Shown here one piece after another: positions 1 through 9,970 of a DNA stretch of 17,265 nucleotides (position 1 is its first letter; every line of letters begins with the position of its first letter). Location of the stretch: NCBI GenBank assembly GCA_001986395.2, contig MQVO02000178.1, forward strand, positions 1-17,265. Reading direction: 5' to 3'. This DNA comes from Irpex lacteus (taxonomy: Eukaryota; Basidiomycota; Agaricomycetes; Polyporales; Irpicaceae). The position numbers and the translations under genes were made by a program. The notes beneath the pieces are model-generated. The model was not told where the DNA came from and did not search any database. It was given only the letters and a program-made list of their open reading frames with translations.

Positions 1-1728
1 TTAGTTTTTTTGGGTGGATGATTAAACTATAGATCCAGCAATGACAATAAAGCAATAGGATTACAATTATATTGAAAATATGAATATTAAGATTTAATTT
101 ATGATTTAGTTTAAACTATTATATAAGAATCATCTGTTCCCTTTTTAATATCTTAACTTTAAATTAAAATAAAATTTATTACTAACTCCCTTTTTTTTAT
201 AAAACAAAAGAATAAGCCACTCTACCAGAAAGTGGCTGGGCTGAAAGATTTTTTATTGACAATAATTGAGCATATAGTCTATTTAATAAATTAGTAATGT
301 TAAACTTAATACTTTACAGTACTTACATTTACATCCTATCAAGAAATGTTCTATTTCTTAAAAAATTAAAATATACTAAAGATATTTTAATGATAGTATC
401 TAGGGGATAGTTTCGTGCATTTATTCCTTCAGCACTTATCTAATATGTTTGTGGCTACCCAACTATGCATTTTTAATTTTTTATGCAATTATTTCAACAA
501 TTGGTACACTATAGAAACACAGCCTATTGATCCTTTCGTACTAGAAGGTCTCTCCCTTTTTACTATTTATCCCTCCAGAAGATAGGGACCATACTGACTC
601 ACGTCGTATTAAACCCAACTCGCGTAACCTTTTAATCGGCGAACAGCCGAACCCTTCCGAGCTTTTGCCCCCGGAGGATAGGTTGAGTCGACATCGAGGT
701 GCCAAACAGCTGGGACAATGTGTACTCTCACCAGCTATCAGCCTGTTATCCCTAGCGTAACTTTTATCGATTGATCCCCGTCTATTCCATAATATAGCGA
801 GGGGTCACTATGCCCTACTTACGTATCTGTCCGACTTCTAAGTCTATCAGTTAAGCATGCTCTAGCCATTACGCCATTACAACCTTTATCACTGGTTGAT
901 TGATCTCCTTTCAAAAATCTAGCTATACCTTAAAAATTTTTAATATAAATAATAAATAATCATCAATTTTAATAACAAATTGATTTTATATGTCTGTATA
1001 TAAGCGTCTTATATTTTTTTTAATTAAAACTATGGATGCATTTTGATACTCTTTCAAAAGCGACCGCCCCAGTCAAACTGCCCATTAGTCAACTATCTCT
1101 CTATCTATTAAATAAGAGGTAAATTTAATCTGAAACCAAAGTCTTAAGGTATCTCACCTTTCGTCTATCGACATCCCTAATCACTTCATACTAAGGTTTG
1201 ATTAACATGATGACTAACTACAGTAAAGCTGCATAGGGTCTTCCCGTCCACCTGGAGGTAACCCGCATCTGCACGGGTAATTCAATTTCACTGAGCAAGT
1301 TGTAGAGACAGTGAGACCATCGTTAAACTATTGATACCGGACCACATTTAATGGCCAATTTATTTTGCTACCTTAGGATCCTCATAGTTAAGACCGCTAT
1401 TAACCATTGATTTGATTAGTAATAGTTATCCTATCACCTCTCTTATTTATTTGGCATTGGGCAAGTTTCATCCAGAATACTATGATATTAATCATTGCTC
1501 TGAATTGTGTTTTTAGTAAACAGTCGGGGCCTCCGATTTTGTGCCACCTATATCCTTTTTAAGAATTAAAAAAAAAGGGTAATAGGTTCCTCTTATCGTC
1601 TAACTTTAGAGGAGAACTTGCCGAGTTCCTTAACAACTTTTAGCTCTACGCCTTGGTATACTCTACCTACGAACCTGTGTCGGTTTAGGGTACGGTAGAT
1701 TAAAATTAAAAATAAAATAATAATTGTT

Positions 1729-1762
1729 CCCCTTGCCCAAAGCCAGTGGCTTAAGGCAGGGG
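1729..1762. repeat. GC-rich imperfect hairpin inside rnl
   Basis: CCCCTTGCC pairs with GGCAGGGG and, further in, AAAGCC pairs with GGCTT around an AGT loop. It is embedded in an otherwise AT-rich stretch of the rRNA gene. It may be a variable rRNA helix or an inserted GC cluster, and its sequence is unrelated to the C4A6 hairpin family. Confidence 0.6.
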
Positions 1763-2640
1763 CAGTAAAGATTACTATTTAATTTAAAAAAAACTTTATT
1801 TTCCCGGTTCAAAAAGAACTTTAGGTTTTAAACTCATCAGTCAAAACATTGGTTTTGAACCTTAGAGGCCGCATTAACATAAGGAGGTTTAACCTTTCCT
1901 TATAACCCTTTCGTATTCGGCGAGAAGTATTATAACTTCTTTTTACGTTACTCATGTCAGCATTATCTCTTCAGTATCCTATAAATAATGAAACACTATT
2001 TAATTTCAGGTTTCCTGAATGTTCTACTACCTAGATTTAGAATAGAATTATTTGACTATTCTAAAGCAACACGATATCGGTTGATTATTTAAGACCCGTT
2101 AAATTTTCGGTGCGACATTCTGAAGACTGATACGTTGTTACAAACGGTCATTAAAAGATAGCGACTACCAGGCTCACTTTACAGTTGCGTTCAATTTTGC
2201 TACTACCTTAATTTCACTTAATAATCATTTGGGACCTTGATTCGTGTTCTCGGCTGTTTCCGTCTTGACTACCCACCTTAGCATGAGTAGTCTGAATATC
2301 TATCATCAATTTATGTAATTCCGAGATTCTCTTCCATTGGTAAGATTTTTACGTCCCCGCAACTTAAACATTGATTATAATTAAAAATTATAATTTATTT
2401 GGAATTGAGTGCTGTACCTTCATAAATTTTGTATAGATGTCATACCTACATATGTTTCGTAGAAAACCAGCTATCACTAGGTCAGATTGGCATTTCACCG
2501 CTTCCCTAAACTCATCGGAGAATTATGCAACATTCACCCGTTCGATCCATTCATCATTTAAGATTAAAATCTGGTCTAGGGAAGATCACCTAGCTTCGGG
2601 TCTAATAGAAGTAACTTATCCAACACTAATTTAGTTAATA

Positions 2641-2691
2641 CCCCAAAAACACTAGTAATTATAAATAATTCTAACTAGTTTTTTTGGGGGG
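2641..2691. repeat. Dispersed hairpin element inserted in rnl
   Basis: A palindrome with CCCCAAAAAC arms and a TTTTTTTGGGGGG return arm around an AATTATAAATAATT centre. It is a full member of the hairpin family found at least six more times in the window. It sits in rnl domain II, between the segments matching E. coli about 700 and 750, so it would be transcribed as an extra rRNA stem. Confidence 0.85.
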
Positions 2692-3532
2692 TTTTACTAA
2701 TTAAATTTTATGTCCAGTCGCTTTCGCTAGGGCTTTTAACCTTGCTACTCCCATTAACTTGCTGACCCATTATGCAAAAGGTACGCCGTCATTTTAAAAA
2801 ACTTCGACTGCTTATAGAGTTACTAATTCAAGACTATTTCACAATGTCTATAACATTACTTTTTCAACTTTTCCTTCACAGTACTTTTCACTATCGCTAA
2901 ATTTATAATACTTAGCCTTAGAGGATGGTTCCCCTATATTCCGACAAGTTAACTCTCATCGTACTTTATATTTTTATTAGAATATTAATTTAATATTCGA
3001 TAATTTTTTTAATTACACAGGACTTTCACCTTCTTTGGTTACTTTATTCATACTTATTTATTTAATATTTCTTCCCTTTTTTTTTTATTATTAAATAAAT
3101 AAAAAGGTACATAAGATAAATACTATAAAATATTTTTATTATTACTTTAATTGTAAAAAATTATCTTTTAGGCTAATCCGATTTCACTCACCATTACTCT
3201 CGGAGTCTCGGTTGATTTCCTTTCCTTTCCTTACTGAAATGGTTTACTTCAGGAAGTTTAAATATAAAGGTTTCCCTTAGGATCGCCACTTTATTTATTC
3301 CGTCCAGCCCCTCTCCCCCCTAAAGATGATAGAGGATAGAGGATATTGGACAGTGGCTTTTGGTTTTATACCTCCTTTTTTATAAATTTGCTAGTTATCC
3401 TTAAATAACTCCTTTAAAATACTATTTGATGTTAACTATATTGTCATCGATTCTTTTATTATTAAAAAAAGTTTTTTGTTTTATTAATTTATTTTTATTT
3501 GGGTTATCTATTAAAATTCGGCTTAAATTTAA

Positions 3533-3661
3533 CAGCTCCCCGACGAAGTGTGGGACTTCAAAGAGTACCAGGAGCCGAGAGGCAGATTGTTTATTGATTC
3601 TGTATGTACACAAATTTCTTCCAGATTTGGTATCCATAGTAACCACTCCCCCCTAAATTAA
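3533..3661 (+). pseudogene. Unidentified coding remnant upstream of repeat copy 1
   Basis: An open frame of 42 codons between a TAA at 3530 and a TAA at 3659, with no start codon. It reads PDEVWDFKEYQEPRGRLFID and ends in the residues HSPLN. Codon choice (GAC, GAA, GTG, TGG, GAC, TTC) is more GC-rich than the flanks, which favours real coding ancestry over chance. Its last codons lie in the 32-nt sequence repeated at 9738-9769, where another unidentified frame ends with the same HSPLN residues. I do not recognise the family; an intron-encoded or plasmid protein is possible. The overlapping frames on both strands look like shadows. Confidence 0.35.
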
Positions 3662-3669
3662 AAAAGTAT

Positions 3670-3993
3670 TGATTGAAGGGGGAAAGCTTTATAGTTGTGA
3701 AGGTCTATGCTAATTATATTACCCTAACTATCTCTACAGTAGTATTAATTCTATCACTACAGATATGGTATTCCTTCTATATTTCTTTAAGTTAATATAA
3801 AGCAGTAGAGGATTATGTTACCTTATTGTCATCTACATATGGAGCCATTAATCTATACATAGTTATACTTACTACCTTTATAACGCCTATCTATGTACTA
3901 GCTAGTTGGAATAATGTATATCATAATGTACCTGCATTTATAATTGCTATATTTGTAGTGCTAGATATTCTTCTTTTTGATATTTTATTTTAA
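3670..3993 (+). pseudogene. nad4: nad4 remnant (5' region), repeat copy 1
   Basis: Remnant of NADH dehydrogenase subunit 4, a proton-pumping membrane subunit of complex I. The frame reads TLTISTVVLILSLQIWYSFY, then after an in-frame TAA at 3793 continues with YGAINLYIVILTTFITPIYV and a LASWNN motif. It ends with a hydrophobic helix before TAA at 3991. The ILTTFITPI and LASWNN motifs are typical of the nad4 N-terminal third. No start codon is present, and the frame upstream opens directly out of the 19-nt recombination core. The internal TAA, missing start and loss of downstream sequence make it non-functional as it stands. An identical copy lies at 7531-7855, and a more C-terminal nad4 piece follows 970 bp downstream. 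Confidence 0.8.
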
Positions 3994-4025
3994 GTACCTC
4001 CCCTATTCTTTTTATTAATAATTAC

Positions 4026-4306
4026 CTTCATTTGTTCGATCCACCGCATGTAGCTGTGAAGCTTCAGTCCTGTCAGAGGGTGAAGCCCGGAGAATAGAAG
4101 AAAGTAACCACTGTTGTCAGATCCCGTAGTGAAGTCATAACCAAAGTATTATAACCATCTGATGTGTGAATCTTTACACGAGTGTTAAATAGTAGCCGCA
4201 GTGCTTCAAACAGTACTAGATGTGGACGTTGCTTCAGACTAAAACAGAAATCACCGTTGGACTTAATATGGAAGGATCCTTCAGCAATAGTAAATCCTAC
4301 TACCAT
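4026..4306 (-). pseudogene. LAGLIDADG homing endonuclease, C-terminal half, repeat copy 1
   Basis: Half of an intron-type LAGLIDADG homing endonuclease. The second LAGLIDADG helix appears as VGFTIAEGSFHIKSNGDF just after an ATG at 4306. It is followed by RPHLVLFEALRLLFNT and a long amphipathic segment, as in fungal intron endonucleases. The frame hits TGA at 4073, but the conserved continuation HPLTGLKLHSYMRWIEQMK follows at once in another frame, so a single base has been lost within the Ser-Pro-Gly / Leu-His-Pro region near 4082. The first catalytic helix is absent. The coding part starts right at a half hairpin element (4307-4333). Leu, Arg and Lys codons follow the CTN/CGN/AAG style of the intact nad genes. 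A second copy lies at 7888-8168. Confidence 0.85.
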
Positions 4307-4333
4307 CCAAAAAAACTAGTTAGAATTATTTTA
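4307..4333. repeat. Half hairpin element
   Basis: CCAAAAAAACTAGTTAGAAT is one arm of the dispersed hairpin; the return arm is missing. It abuts the ATG end of the LAGLIDADG remnant with no spacer. The same arrangement recurs at 8169-8195. Confidence 0.75.
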
Positions 4334-4339
4334 GGGTAC

Positions 4340-4380
4340 AGACTGTGTAATTTATTTAATTTTATTTTAAGTAGAGGGTC
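4340..4380 (+). repeat. 41-nt direct repeat, first of four
   Basis: Begins AGACTGTGTAATTTATTTAA and ends AAGTAGAGGGTC. It recurs at 5171-5211 at the right edge of repeat copy 1, at 8202-8242 in copy 2, and in shortened form at 9033-9068, where the final GGGTC is replaced by the 19-nt recombination core. Confidence 0.85.
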
Positions 4381-4621
4381 TATTTAACAATATAATTCTA
4401 ACTAATACCCTTTGTGGAATATGGATAGACTAAGTAAATAGCTATCTTATTATTTATTCTAATTCTCTTTAACCTAAAGGATAATAAATACTCTATTTAT
4501 TTAACTGAGTGTCCTCCCTCCAATTAACTTGGGTTCCAAAGAGTTAAGATTAGTACTAGAGGGATTCCCCCTTGTGTCCTCCCTCCAATTAACTTACAAA
4601 TAATAACTAAAGAATCAGAGT

Positions 4622-4669
4622 CCCAAAAACACTAGGAATTAGAATTCATTCTAATTAGTTTTTTGGGGG
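4622..4669. repeat. Dispersed hairpin element (full)
   Basis: CCCAAAAACACTAGGAATTA pairs with a return arm ending TTAGTTTTTTGGGGG around a central GAATTC. Its copy in the second large repeat (8485-8531) has one G fewer. The 4381-4960 interval around it is AT-rich, contains two CCTCCCTCCAATTAACTT motifs (about 4512 and 4578) and shows no convincing gene. Confidence 0.85.
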
Positions 4670-4933
4670 ATTGTTAGAATAAGAATAAATTTAATTAAAC
4701 AATTAAAATAAATTAATGTTTGTTCTCTCAAAGATGAGTAAAGTTAAAGAATTTAAAGGGAGCTAGCGATTAATAATAAATAATCTTAGAATAATATTTT
4801 TATAATTATTTAACTCTTTTCCCTACTCTATTTATTTAACTCTTCAAAAGAATAATAGTTTATTGTAATCACTCTCCACTCCACTTTAGTGGCTAGTGGC
4901 TTAATAAATTATTTAATTATTTTGGTAGGGGTT

Positions 4934-4957
4934 ATTAAAATTTAATTAAATTTTAAT
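4934..4957. repeat. AT palindrome bordering nad4 remnant
   Basis: A near-perfect palindrome of 24 nt beginning ATTAAAATTTAATT. The same element occurs at 8796-8819, 11595-11618 and, slightly longer, 14273-14301. Each time it is at or near the edge of a gene fragment (nad4, nad4, rps3 and the cob-linked frame). Confidence 0.75.
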
Positions 4958-4964
4958 TAGGGCA

Positions 4965-5144
4965 CCTATAATAACATTAAGACAAACTGATCTGATAGTT
5001 ATAGTAGCTTAGAGTTCTTTATCTCATATGGCTGTATGTATATTAAGTATATTCTCTTATAGTATCACAGGTTTAACTGGTAGTTTAGTATTATCAGTAG
5101 CTCATGGTTTTGTATCATCAGGTCTACTTATTAAAGTAGGAGAA
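4965..5144 (+). pseudogene. nad4: nad4 remnant (central region), repeat copy 1
   Basis: Central part of NADH dehydrogenase subunit 4. The frame reads ITLRQTDLIVIVA, then TAG, then SSLSHMAVCILSIFSY and LSVAHGFVSSGLLIKVG. These match the strongly conserved nad4 block that normally reads LRQ..LK..IAYSS..HM followed by the SHG(F/L)VSS(A/G)LF motif. The TAG at 5010 stands where a conserved Tyr is expected, a one-base change from TAT. Only about 60 codons remain, with no flanking exon on either side and an AT palindrome just upstream. With the piece at 3670-3993 it suggests that a whole nad4 once lay here or was captured piecemeal. Confidence 0.85.
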
Positions 5145-5170
5145 AGGGGAATAAGATTAAAAAGAAAGAA

Positions 5171-5211
5171 AGACTGTGTAATTTATTTAATTTTATTTTA
5201 AGTAGAGGGTC
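5171..5211 (+). repeat. 41-nt direct repeat at right edge of repeat copy 1
   Basis: Second occurrence of the 41-nt sequence seen at 4340-4380. The large repeat ends inside it, at 5206. Confidence 0.85.
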
Positions 5212-6144
5212 CCCCTATTAAATTTTATTTATTATCATAGCAATATATTTCTTATCTTATTACATCTTTATTAATTTAATTCATTTTATTTATTTTACAC
5301 TTATAAATAGTAAACAATAATATTCCGTTTATATTAGTTATAAATCAAATTAAAAATAGCAATCAATCCTATACACTAACCATTTTATGGAATTGTAGTA
5401 TACCTAGCTATTTTAAAACAAATTATTATAATTTAATATAAACAAAAATTTAATATATAAAAAATGGAAAATATATTAAAAAAAGGGAGGGTGTGATTTT
5501 TAATTAAATCAGCTACAGTACATCAATCTTTAAAATTAAAAAATTTTTACCCAAGGGACACTCTTATTTTACCAAAGAAAATAGTGATAAAAAGAAGAGT
5601 GACTTTATTATTTTTCTTCAATTAACTATATTTTTATTCTTTAACATTACTCCCCAAAAAACTAGTTAGAATTATTTCTAATTCCTAGTTTTTTGGGTCA
5701 TTATTATTTATTATAATAGTTAAAATAACTTTATTATCTTTATTTTTCTTTATATTCTCTTTAATCTTTAGCTTTACTCAAAAGGGGCTAGTCGTAGTTC
5801 AAATGATCTAGTTTTAGTTAGTTAAATAAAGAAGATAGTAAAGTTACCTCTTCGATCTTTAGTTTCACTCATTAGACTGATTGCTAAAGTTCAAATTATT
5901 AATAGTTTGGGAATATAAACAAAAATTAAATATATAAAATGGAAGACTAACCGTCCACCTATTTTTTTTATTATCTAATTTATTTTGTTCCCTCCCTCCC
6001 TAATTCTTTTATTTAAATATAATATAAAATTTTACTATAATTCCTTACAAAAATAATGTAGACTTAGTTGCTCACTTAATCTTATTTACTTTATTTACTT
6101 AACCTTCCCCAAAAAACTAATTATTTCTAATTCCTAGTTTTTTG
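5212..6144. other. AT-rich intergenic stretch with repeats, no clear gene
   Basis: No gene is supported here. A short frame at about 5310-5445 (ending in NSNQSYTLTILWNCSIPSYF) looks coding-like but is unidentified. Two near-repeats of a motif containing AATATAAACAAAAATT, ATATATAAAA and ATGGAA lie at about 5440-5475 and 5911-5945. A dispersed motif related to CTTTAGCTTTACTC occurs near 5765 and 5855. Hairpin elements lie at 5652-5697 and 6117-6146. Confidence 0.5.
5652..5697. repeat. Dispersed hairpin element (full)
   Basis: Arms CCCCAAAAAACTAG and CTAGTTTTTTGGG flank TTAGAATTATTTCTAATTC. This is the cleanest member of the family, with a 13-14 bp outer stem and a shorter inner GAAT-type stem. 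Confidence 0.88.
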
Positions 6145-6146
6145 GG
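6117..6146. repeat. Dispersed hairpin element (short inner loop)
   Basis: CCCCAAAAAACTAATTATTT returns through CCTAGTTTTTTGGG. The inner part is about 16 nt shorter than in the 5652 copy. An unidentified coding remnant opens directly from its right end. Confidence 0.8.
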
Positions 6147-6495
6147 ATTAGCTAATTCAACTAAACTATTTTTTAATAAACTAACTAATGGTACTATAAT
6201 TAAGAAATGTGCAAAGTATAGAACTGTATTTATTTGTTAAAATTCTATAAATGAAAACTCTATAAATAAAATTTTTACGTTGCTCCACCTCCTAGATAAA
6301 GGACAAATTGGAGGTACTGTTTACGGACGTTATGTTTCTTTAGTTTATACTTTATTCATGGAAAAACAAAATAATATTGTAACAGCCAATAAGAGATTAT
6401 ATCCTTTTACAGAAGTGAATCCGTTTATGAGTTGGAGTGAGAAATTGTCAATGGTTTTATACGGTGATTCACCTGAAGCTAAGATCTTAAGGTAA
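6145..6495 (+). pseudogene. Unidentified plasmid- or intron-type coding remnant
   Basis: An open frame of about 117 codons, broken once by TAA at 6238, that starts at the edge of the 6117-6146 hairpin with no start codon. Before the stop it reads [17 protein letters not shown]. After it come LHLLDKGQIGGTVYGRYVSL, MEKQNNIVTANKRLYPFTEV and a C-terminal MSWSEKLSMVLYGDSPEAK, ending with TAA. Codons are TTA-, AAA- and AGA-rich, unlike the nad5 style, which suggests a mobile or plasmid source. I do not recognise the family. An 18-nt copy of its 3' end (CTTAAGGTAAAATATAAT) reappears at about 7098-7116 just after another hairpin. Confidence 0.45.
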
Positions 6496-7026
6496 AATAT
6501 AATTTACCATTTATATATACCTATAGTTAATTCTCTAATAATAATTTAATATAAAGATTAATAAATGCTAGTTAAAGTTTAATAGAGTTATATTTGGAAT
6601 AGTAATAAATGAGTTATTAAATAAATTAGTATATCAGTGCAAAGTAAATAAAAAGTGAAAGAGAGAGTATAATTCTTTAGTCTTGCACAGAAAAAGAAAA
6701 AGAGTAAAGTAAAAAAAAAAATCCTAGCAATAAGCTTATATAAAAATAACTATCTGTTTTTTAGTTGGAAATGGATTAGAGTTGTCATAAAGTTATAGGG
6801 CATATGTAACTAAGTAGTGCAGTGGTAAGAGGAAAGTGTGTATAGATTAAATATAATAAAAAATTAAAGTAGTGATATAAATTAAAATTATTTATTTTAA
6901 CAGATTAAAATTTTACTATATTTATTTTCTTTAGTAAAGATTATTTACAAGGATAGGAGGATAAATCAAGAGAGTCAGTAATTAATTATCTAAGTTATAC
7001 AGTTTACTTCTATGAACCTATACCCT
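6496..7026. other. AT-rich intergenic stretch, no gene seen
   Basis: Mostly A/T with purine-rich runs (about 6650-6720). A tRNA-D-arm-like segment near 6812-6835 (GTAGTGCAGTGGTAAGAG) has no matching T-arm. I see no supported gene. Confidence 0.5.
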
Positions 7027-7086
7027 CCCCAAAAAACATCCCCAAAAACTAGGTATTATAAATAATTCTAACTAGTTTTTTTGGGG
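7027..7086. repeat. Dispersed hairpin element with duplicated left arm
   Basis: A complete hairpin (7040-7086) is preceded by an extra CCCCAAAAAACAT at 7027-7039, as if a second element had begun or inserted within the left arm. The core resembles the copy inside rnl (TATTATAAATAATTCTAACT). Confidence 0.8.
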
Positions 7087-7137
7087 ATTATTTCTACTCT
7101 TAAGGTAAAATATAATTAGAGCTGCAACCCTAGAATA

Positions 7138-7855
<718 letters not shown>

Positions 7856-7887
7856 GTACCTCCCCTATTCTTTTTATTAATAATTAC

Positions 7888-8168
7888 CTTCATTTGTTCG
7901 ATCCACCGCATGTAGCTGTGAAGCTTCAGTCCTGTCAGAGGGTGAAGCCCGGAGAATAGAAGAAAGTAACCACTGTTGTCAGATCCCGTAGTGAAGTCAT
8001 AACCAAAGTATTATAACCATCTGATGTGTGAATCTTTACACGAGTGTTAAATAGTAGCCGCAGTGCTTCAAACAGTACTAGATGTGGACGTTGCTTCAGA
8101 CTAAAACAGAAATCACCGTTGGACTTAATATGGAAGGATCCTTCAGCAATAGTAAATCCTACTACCAT
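7888..8168 (-). pseudogene. LAGLIDADG homing endonuclease, C-terminal half, repeat copy 2
   Basis: Copy of the remnant at 4026-4306, with the same one-base loss that ends the frame at a TGA (7935). On this strand it lies upstream of the LAGLIDADG N-terminal half at 7329-7138, so the two halves are in the wrong order for one continuous protein. No sequence join between them is visible. Confidence 0.85.
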
Positions 8169-8484
8169 CCAAAAAAACTAGTTAGAATTATTTTAGGGTA
8201 CAGACTGTGTAATTTATTTAATTTTATTTTAAGTAGAGGGTCTATTTAACAATATAATTCTAACTAATACCCTTTGTGGAATATGGATAGACTAAGTAAA
8301 TAGCTATCTTATTATTTATTCTAATTCTCTTTAACCTAAAGGATAATAAATACTCTATTTATTTTAACTGAGTGTCCTCCCTCCAATTAACTTGGGTTCC
8401 AAAGAGTTAAGATTAGTACTAGAGGGATTCCCCCTTGTGTCCTCCCTCCAATTAACTTACAAATAATAACTAAAGAATCAGAGT

Positions 8485-8531
8485 CCCAAAAACACTAGGA
8501 ATTAGAATTCATTCTAATTAGTTTTTTGGGG
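8485..8531. repeat. Dispersed hairpin element, copy in second large repeat
   Basis: Counterpart of 4622-4669 with four instead of five terminal Gs. Confidence 0.85.
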
Positions 8532-8826
8532 ATTGTTAGAATAAGAATAAATTTAATTAAACAATTAAAATAAATTAATGTTTGTTCTCTCAAAGATGAG
8601 TAAAGTTAAAGAATTTAAAGGGAGCTAGCGATTAATAATAAATAATCTTAGAATAATATTTTTATAATTATTTAACTCTTTTCCCTACTCTATTTATTTA
8701 ACTCTTCAAAAGAATAATAGTTTATTGTAATCACTCTCCACTCCACTTTAGTGGCTAGTGGCTTAATAAATTATTTAATTATTTTGGTAGGGGTTATTAA
8801 AATTTAATTAAATTTTAATTAGGGCA

Positions 8827-9006
8827 CCTATAATAACATTAAGACAAACTGATCTGATAGTTATAGTAGCTTAGAGTTCTTTATCTCATATGGCTGTATG
8901 TATATTAAGTATATTCTCTTATAGTATCACAGGTTTAACTGGTAGTTTAGTATTATCAGTAGCTCATGGTTTTGTATCATCAGGTCTACTTATTAAAGTA
9001 GGAGAA
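8827..9006 (+). pseudogene. nad4: nad4 remnant (central region), repeat copy 2
   Basis: Second copy of 4965-5144, again with TAG (at 8872) in place of the conserved Tyr in the nad4 IAYSS motif. An AT palindrome lies just upstream (8796-8819). Confidence 0.85.
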
Positions 9007-9067
9007 AGGGGAATAAGATTAAAAAGAAAGAAAGACTGTGTAATTTATTTAATTTTATTTTAAGTAG

Positions 9068-9097
9068 ATTAAAAAAGTATTGATTGTCTTTATTTGC
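9068..9097 (+). repeat. 19-nt recombination core, third copy
   Basis: The core ATTAAAAAAGTATTGATTG also lies at 3657-3675, 7518-7536 and 9751-9769. Here its left flank is TTTTATTTTAAGTAG (as at 7518) and its right flank is TCTTTATTTGC (as at 9751). The four copies show every combination of two left and two right flanks. Confidence 0.9.
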
Positions 9098-9354
9098 ATC
9101 AACAAAATCTCAGTCTCAGTAAAGTATTTCTAGTGCATGTGTTAGAAGTGTTGTTGGTAGTACTCAGCAGTGAACTGGTATGTATAGAAAAGTATAATAA
9201 AGATTTAGAAAGTGGAGTAATAAGTAATGAATGTAAATTTTTAGAGTACCGTAGTGAAAACAATCTATATCTCTCTAATGAGGAATTAATATTATTGGGT
9301 TTAGAATTAGTTATTCTTCTATCAAATAACAGTAATTTAATAAAGTTAAGGTAA
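9094..9354 (+). CDS. Hypothetical small protein downstream of repeat copy 2
   Basis: An open frame of 86 codons with TTG as a possible first codon; the frame is open upstream to about 9072 through the recombination core, so the real start is unknown. The N-terminal 30 residues are hydrophobic (VFLVHVLEVLLVVLSSELV) and could span a membrane. The C-terminal part, after a charged middle (CIEKYNKDLES), is Leu/Asn-rich (EELILLGLELVILLSNNS). Many Leu codons are TTA or TTG, unlike nad5. No family recognised. It may be a fragment that opens only because the core repeat was joined to it. Confidence 0.3.
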   Translation: MHQQNLSLSKVFLVHVLEVLLVVLSSELVCIEKYNKDLESGVISNECKFLEYRSENNLYLSNEELILLGLELVILLSNNSNLIKLR

Positions 9355-9391
9355 TAAAAAGGATAAATTAAAAAAGTACTTCCAACAAAGA

Positions 9392-9406
9392 GCCTAGTTT
9401 TTTTGG
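9392..9406. repeat. Half hairpin element
   Basis: GCCTAGTTTTTTTGG is a lone right arm of the hairpin family. It precedes the unidentified frame at 9411-9755. Confidence 0.6.
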
Positions 9407-9410
9407 ATAG

Positions 9411-9755
9411 ATTTATAAACCATTCTATACTTTTATCTGTTATCTAGAAATTATACAAAGAGTTATTGAAAATGAAAAACAAGATTTTACTGTTATACAT
9501 AGACATAATAATATATCTGATGCATACGTAGAAAGAATTATAAATACATTCCAACATCTTACATGAAAATGGGCGTTGTGTTCTAGTATTATATAATATA
9601 TCTATAAACTCGAAGAATATAAAAATATAGCTAAAATAATACATAATACTATTCTTGATAGAGAATACCCTGCCGATTATATAGATAAAAGTACAAATAT
9701 ATTATATTCGGATTGATGCAAATGGTACTCGTCTTGACACTCCCCCCTAAATTAA
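9411..9755 (+). pseudogene. Unidentified coding remnant with TGA read as Trp
   Basis: An open frame of about 114 codons if TGA is read as Trp, broken once by a TAA near 9594. Recognisable protein-like stretches are EIIQRVIENEKQDFTVIHRH, ISDAYVERIINTFQHLT and LEEYKNIAKIIHNTILDREY. The three TGA codons each fall in a plausible aromatic context, as in SD(W)CKWY. It has no start codon, opens just after a half hairpin, and ends with HSPLN at the 32-nt repeat shared with 3644-3675. AAA/ATA/TTA codon bias suggests a plasmid or intron gene. Family not recognised. The frame on the opposite strand here (9444-9644) is a shadow. Confidence 0.4.
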
Positions 9756-9780
9756 AAAAGTATTGATTGTCTTTATTTGC
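9738..9780 (+). repeat. Recombination core, fourth copy with long left flank
   Basis: The left 32 nt, CACTCCCCCCTAA plus the 19-nt core, match 3644-3675 exactly. The right part TCTTTATTTGC matches the copy at 9068. Confidence 0.9.
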
Positions 9781-9950
9781 TTTTATCGGAGATTCCTCAT
9801 TCTAGTAAACTTTATTACTATACAAATATATCGTATTATTCCCTTCATATCTTAAGGTTCCAATCCCCTTTAGCTTTACAAGTATTTGATGAGACTATAT
9901 TTAAGATTAGAAGACTGATTATCCTCCAACCACGACCTCTTAGATTCTAA
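9756..9950 (+). pseudogene. Weak unidentified frame before nad5
   Basis: An open frame of 64 codons from the recombination core to TAA at 9948, with a protein-like part LRFQSPLALQVFDETIFKIR. Its first eight codons (KSIDCLYL) are shared with the frame that opens at the 9068 core. No start codon and no family recognised; it could be chance. Confidence 0.2.
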
Positions 9951-9970
9951 GTGGATTGTCTTAATACTCA

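Larger units (their letters stand above)
265..3410 (-). rRNA. rnl: Mitochondrial large-subunit ribosomal RNA
   Basis: This is the 23S-like rRNA that forms the large subunit and its peptidyl-transferase centre. Read on the minus strand, universal landmarks occur in the correct order. A domain I segment lies at about 3180-3290 (CAACCGAGACTCCGAGAG). In domain II, GACGGCGTACCTTTTGCATA is near 2770-2790. The GCGGTCTTAACTATGAGGAT block lies at about 1365-1400, GGGAAGACCCTATGCAGC near 1228-1250, and GGATAACAGGCTGATAGC near 735-760. Then come TTTGGCACCTCGATGTCG near 690-710 and the sarcin-ricin loop AGTACGAAAGGATC at about 527-541. Domain VI pairs TTGATAGG with a final ACTAAT near 284-300, which puts the 3' end at about 265. 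No intron interrupts the core sites usually invaded. The 5' end is approximate (3390-3420). Several AT-rich expansion segments (about 920-1020, 3060-3170) and one inserted hairpin are present. No protein gene overlaps it convincingly. Confidence 0.96.
3657..5206 (+). repeat. 1.55-kb direct repeat, copy 1
   Basis: This 1,550-bp segment recurs at 7518-9068. By eye the copies differ only by three one-base changes in homopolymer runs: G5/G6 near 3678, T3/T4 near 4501 and G5/G4 near 4665. It contains two nad4 pieces, one LAGLIDADG half on the minus strand, a half and a full hairpin element and an AT palindrome. Breaks inside the coding pieces are identical in both copies, so the damage predates duplication or the copies are homogenised. 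Confidence 0.95.

Noticed and set aside
2437..2634. Open frame of 65 codons on the plus strand
   Set aside because: It lies inside rnl on the opposite strand, in conserved rRNA sequence.
3422..3656. Overlapping plus- and minus-strand frames, the plus one at first reminiscent of nad3
   Set aside because: The nad3 hallmarks (YECGF and DLE) are absent. A third frame (3533-3661) is more protein-like.
9444..9644. Tyr/Ile-rich minus-strand frame
   Set aside because: Shadow of the code-4 frame on the plus strand; composition typical of antisense AT-rich DNA.
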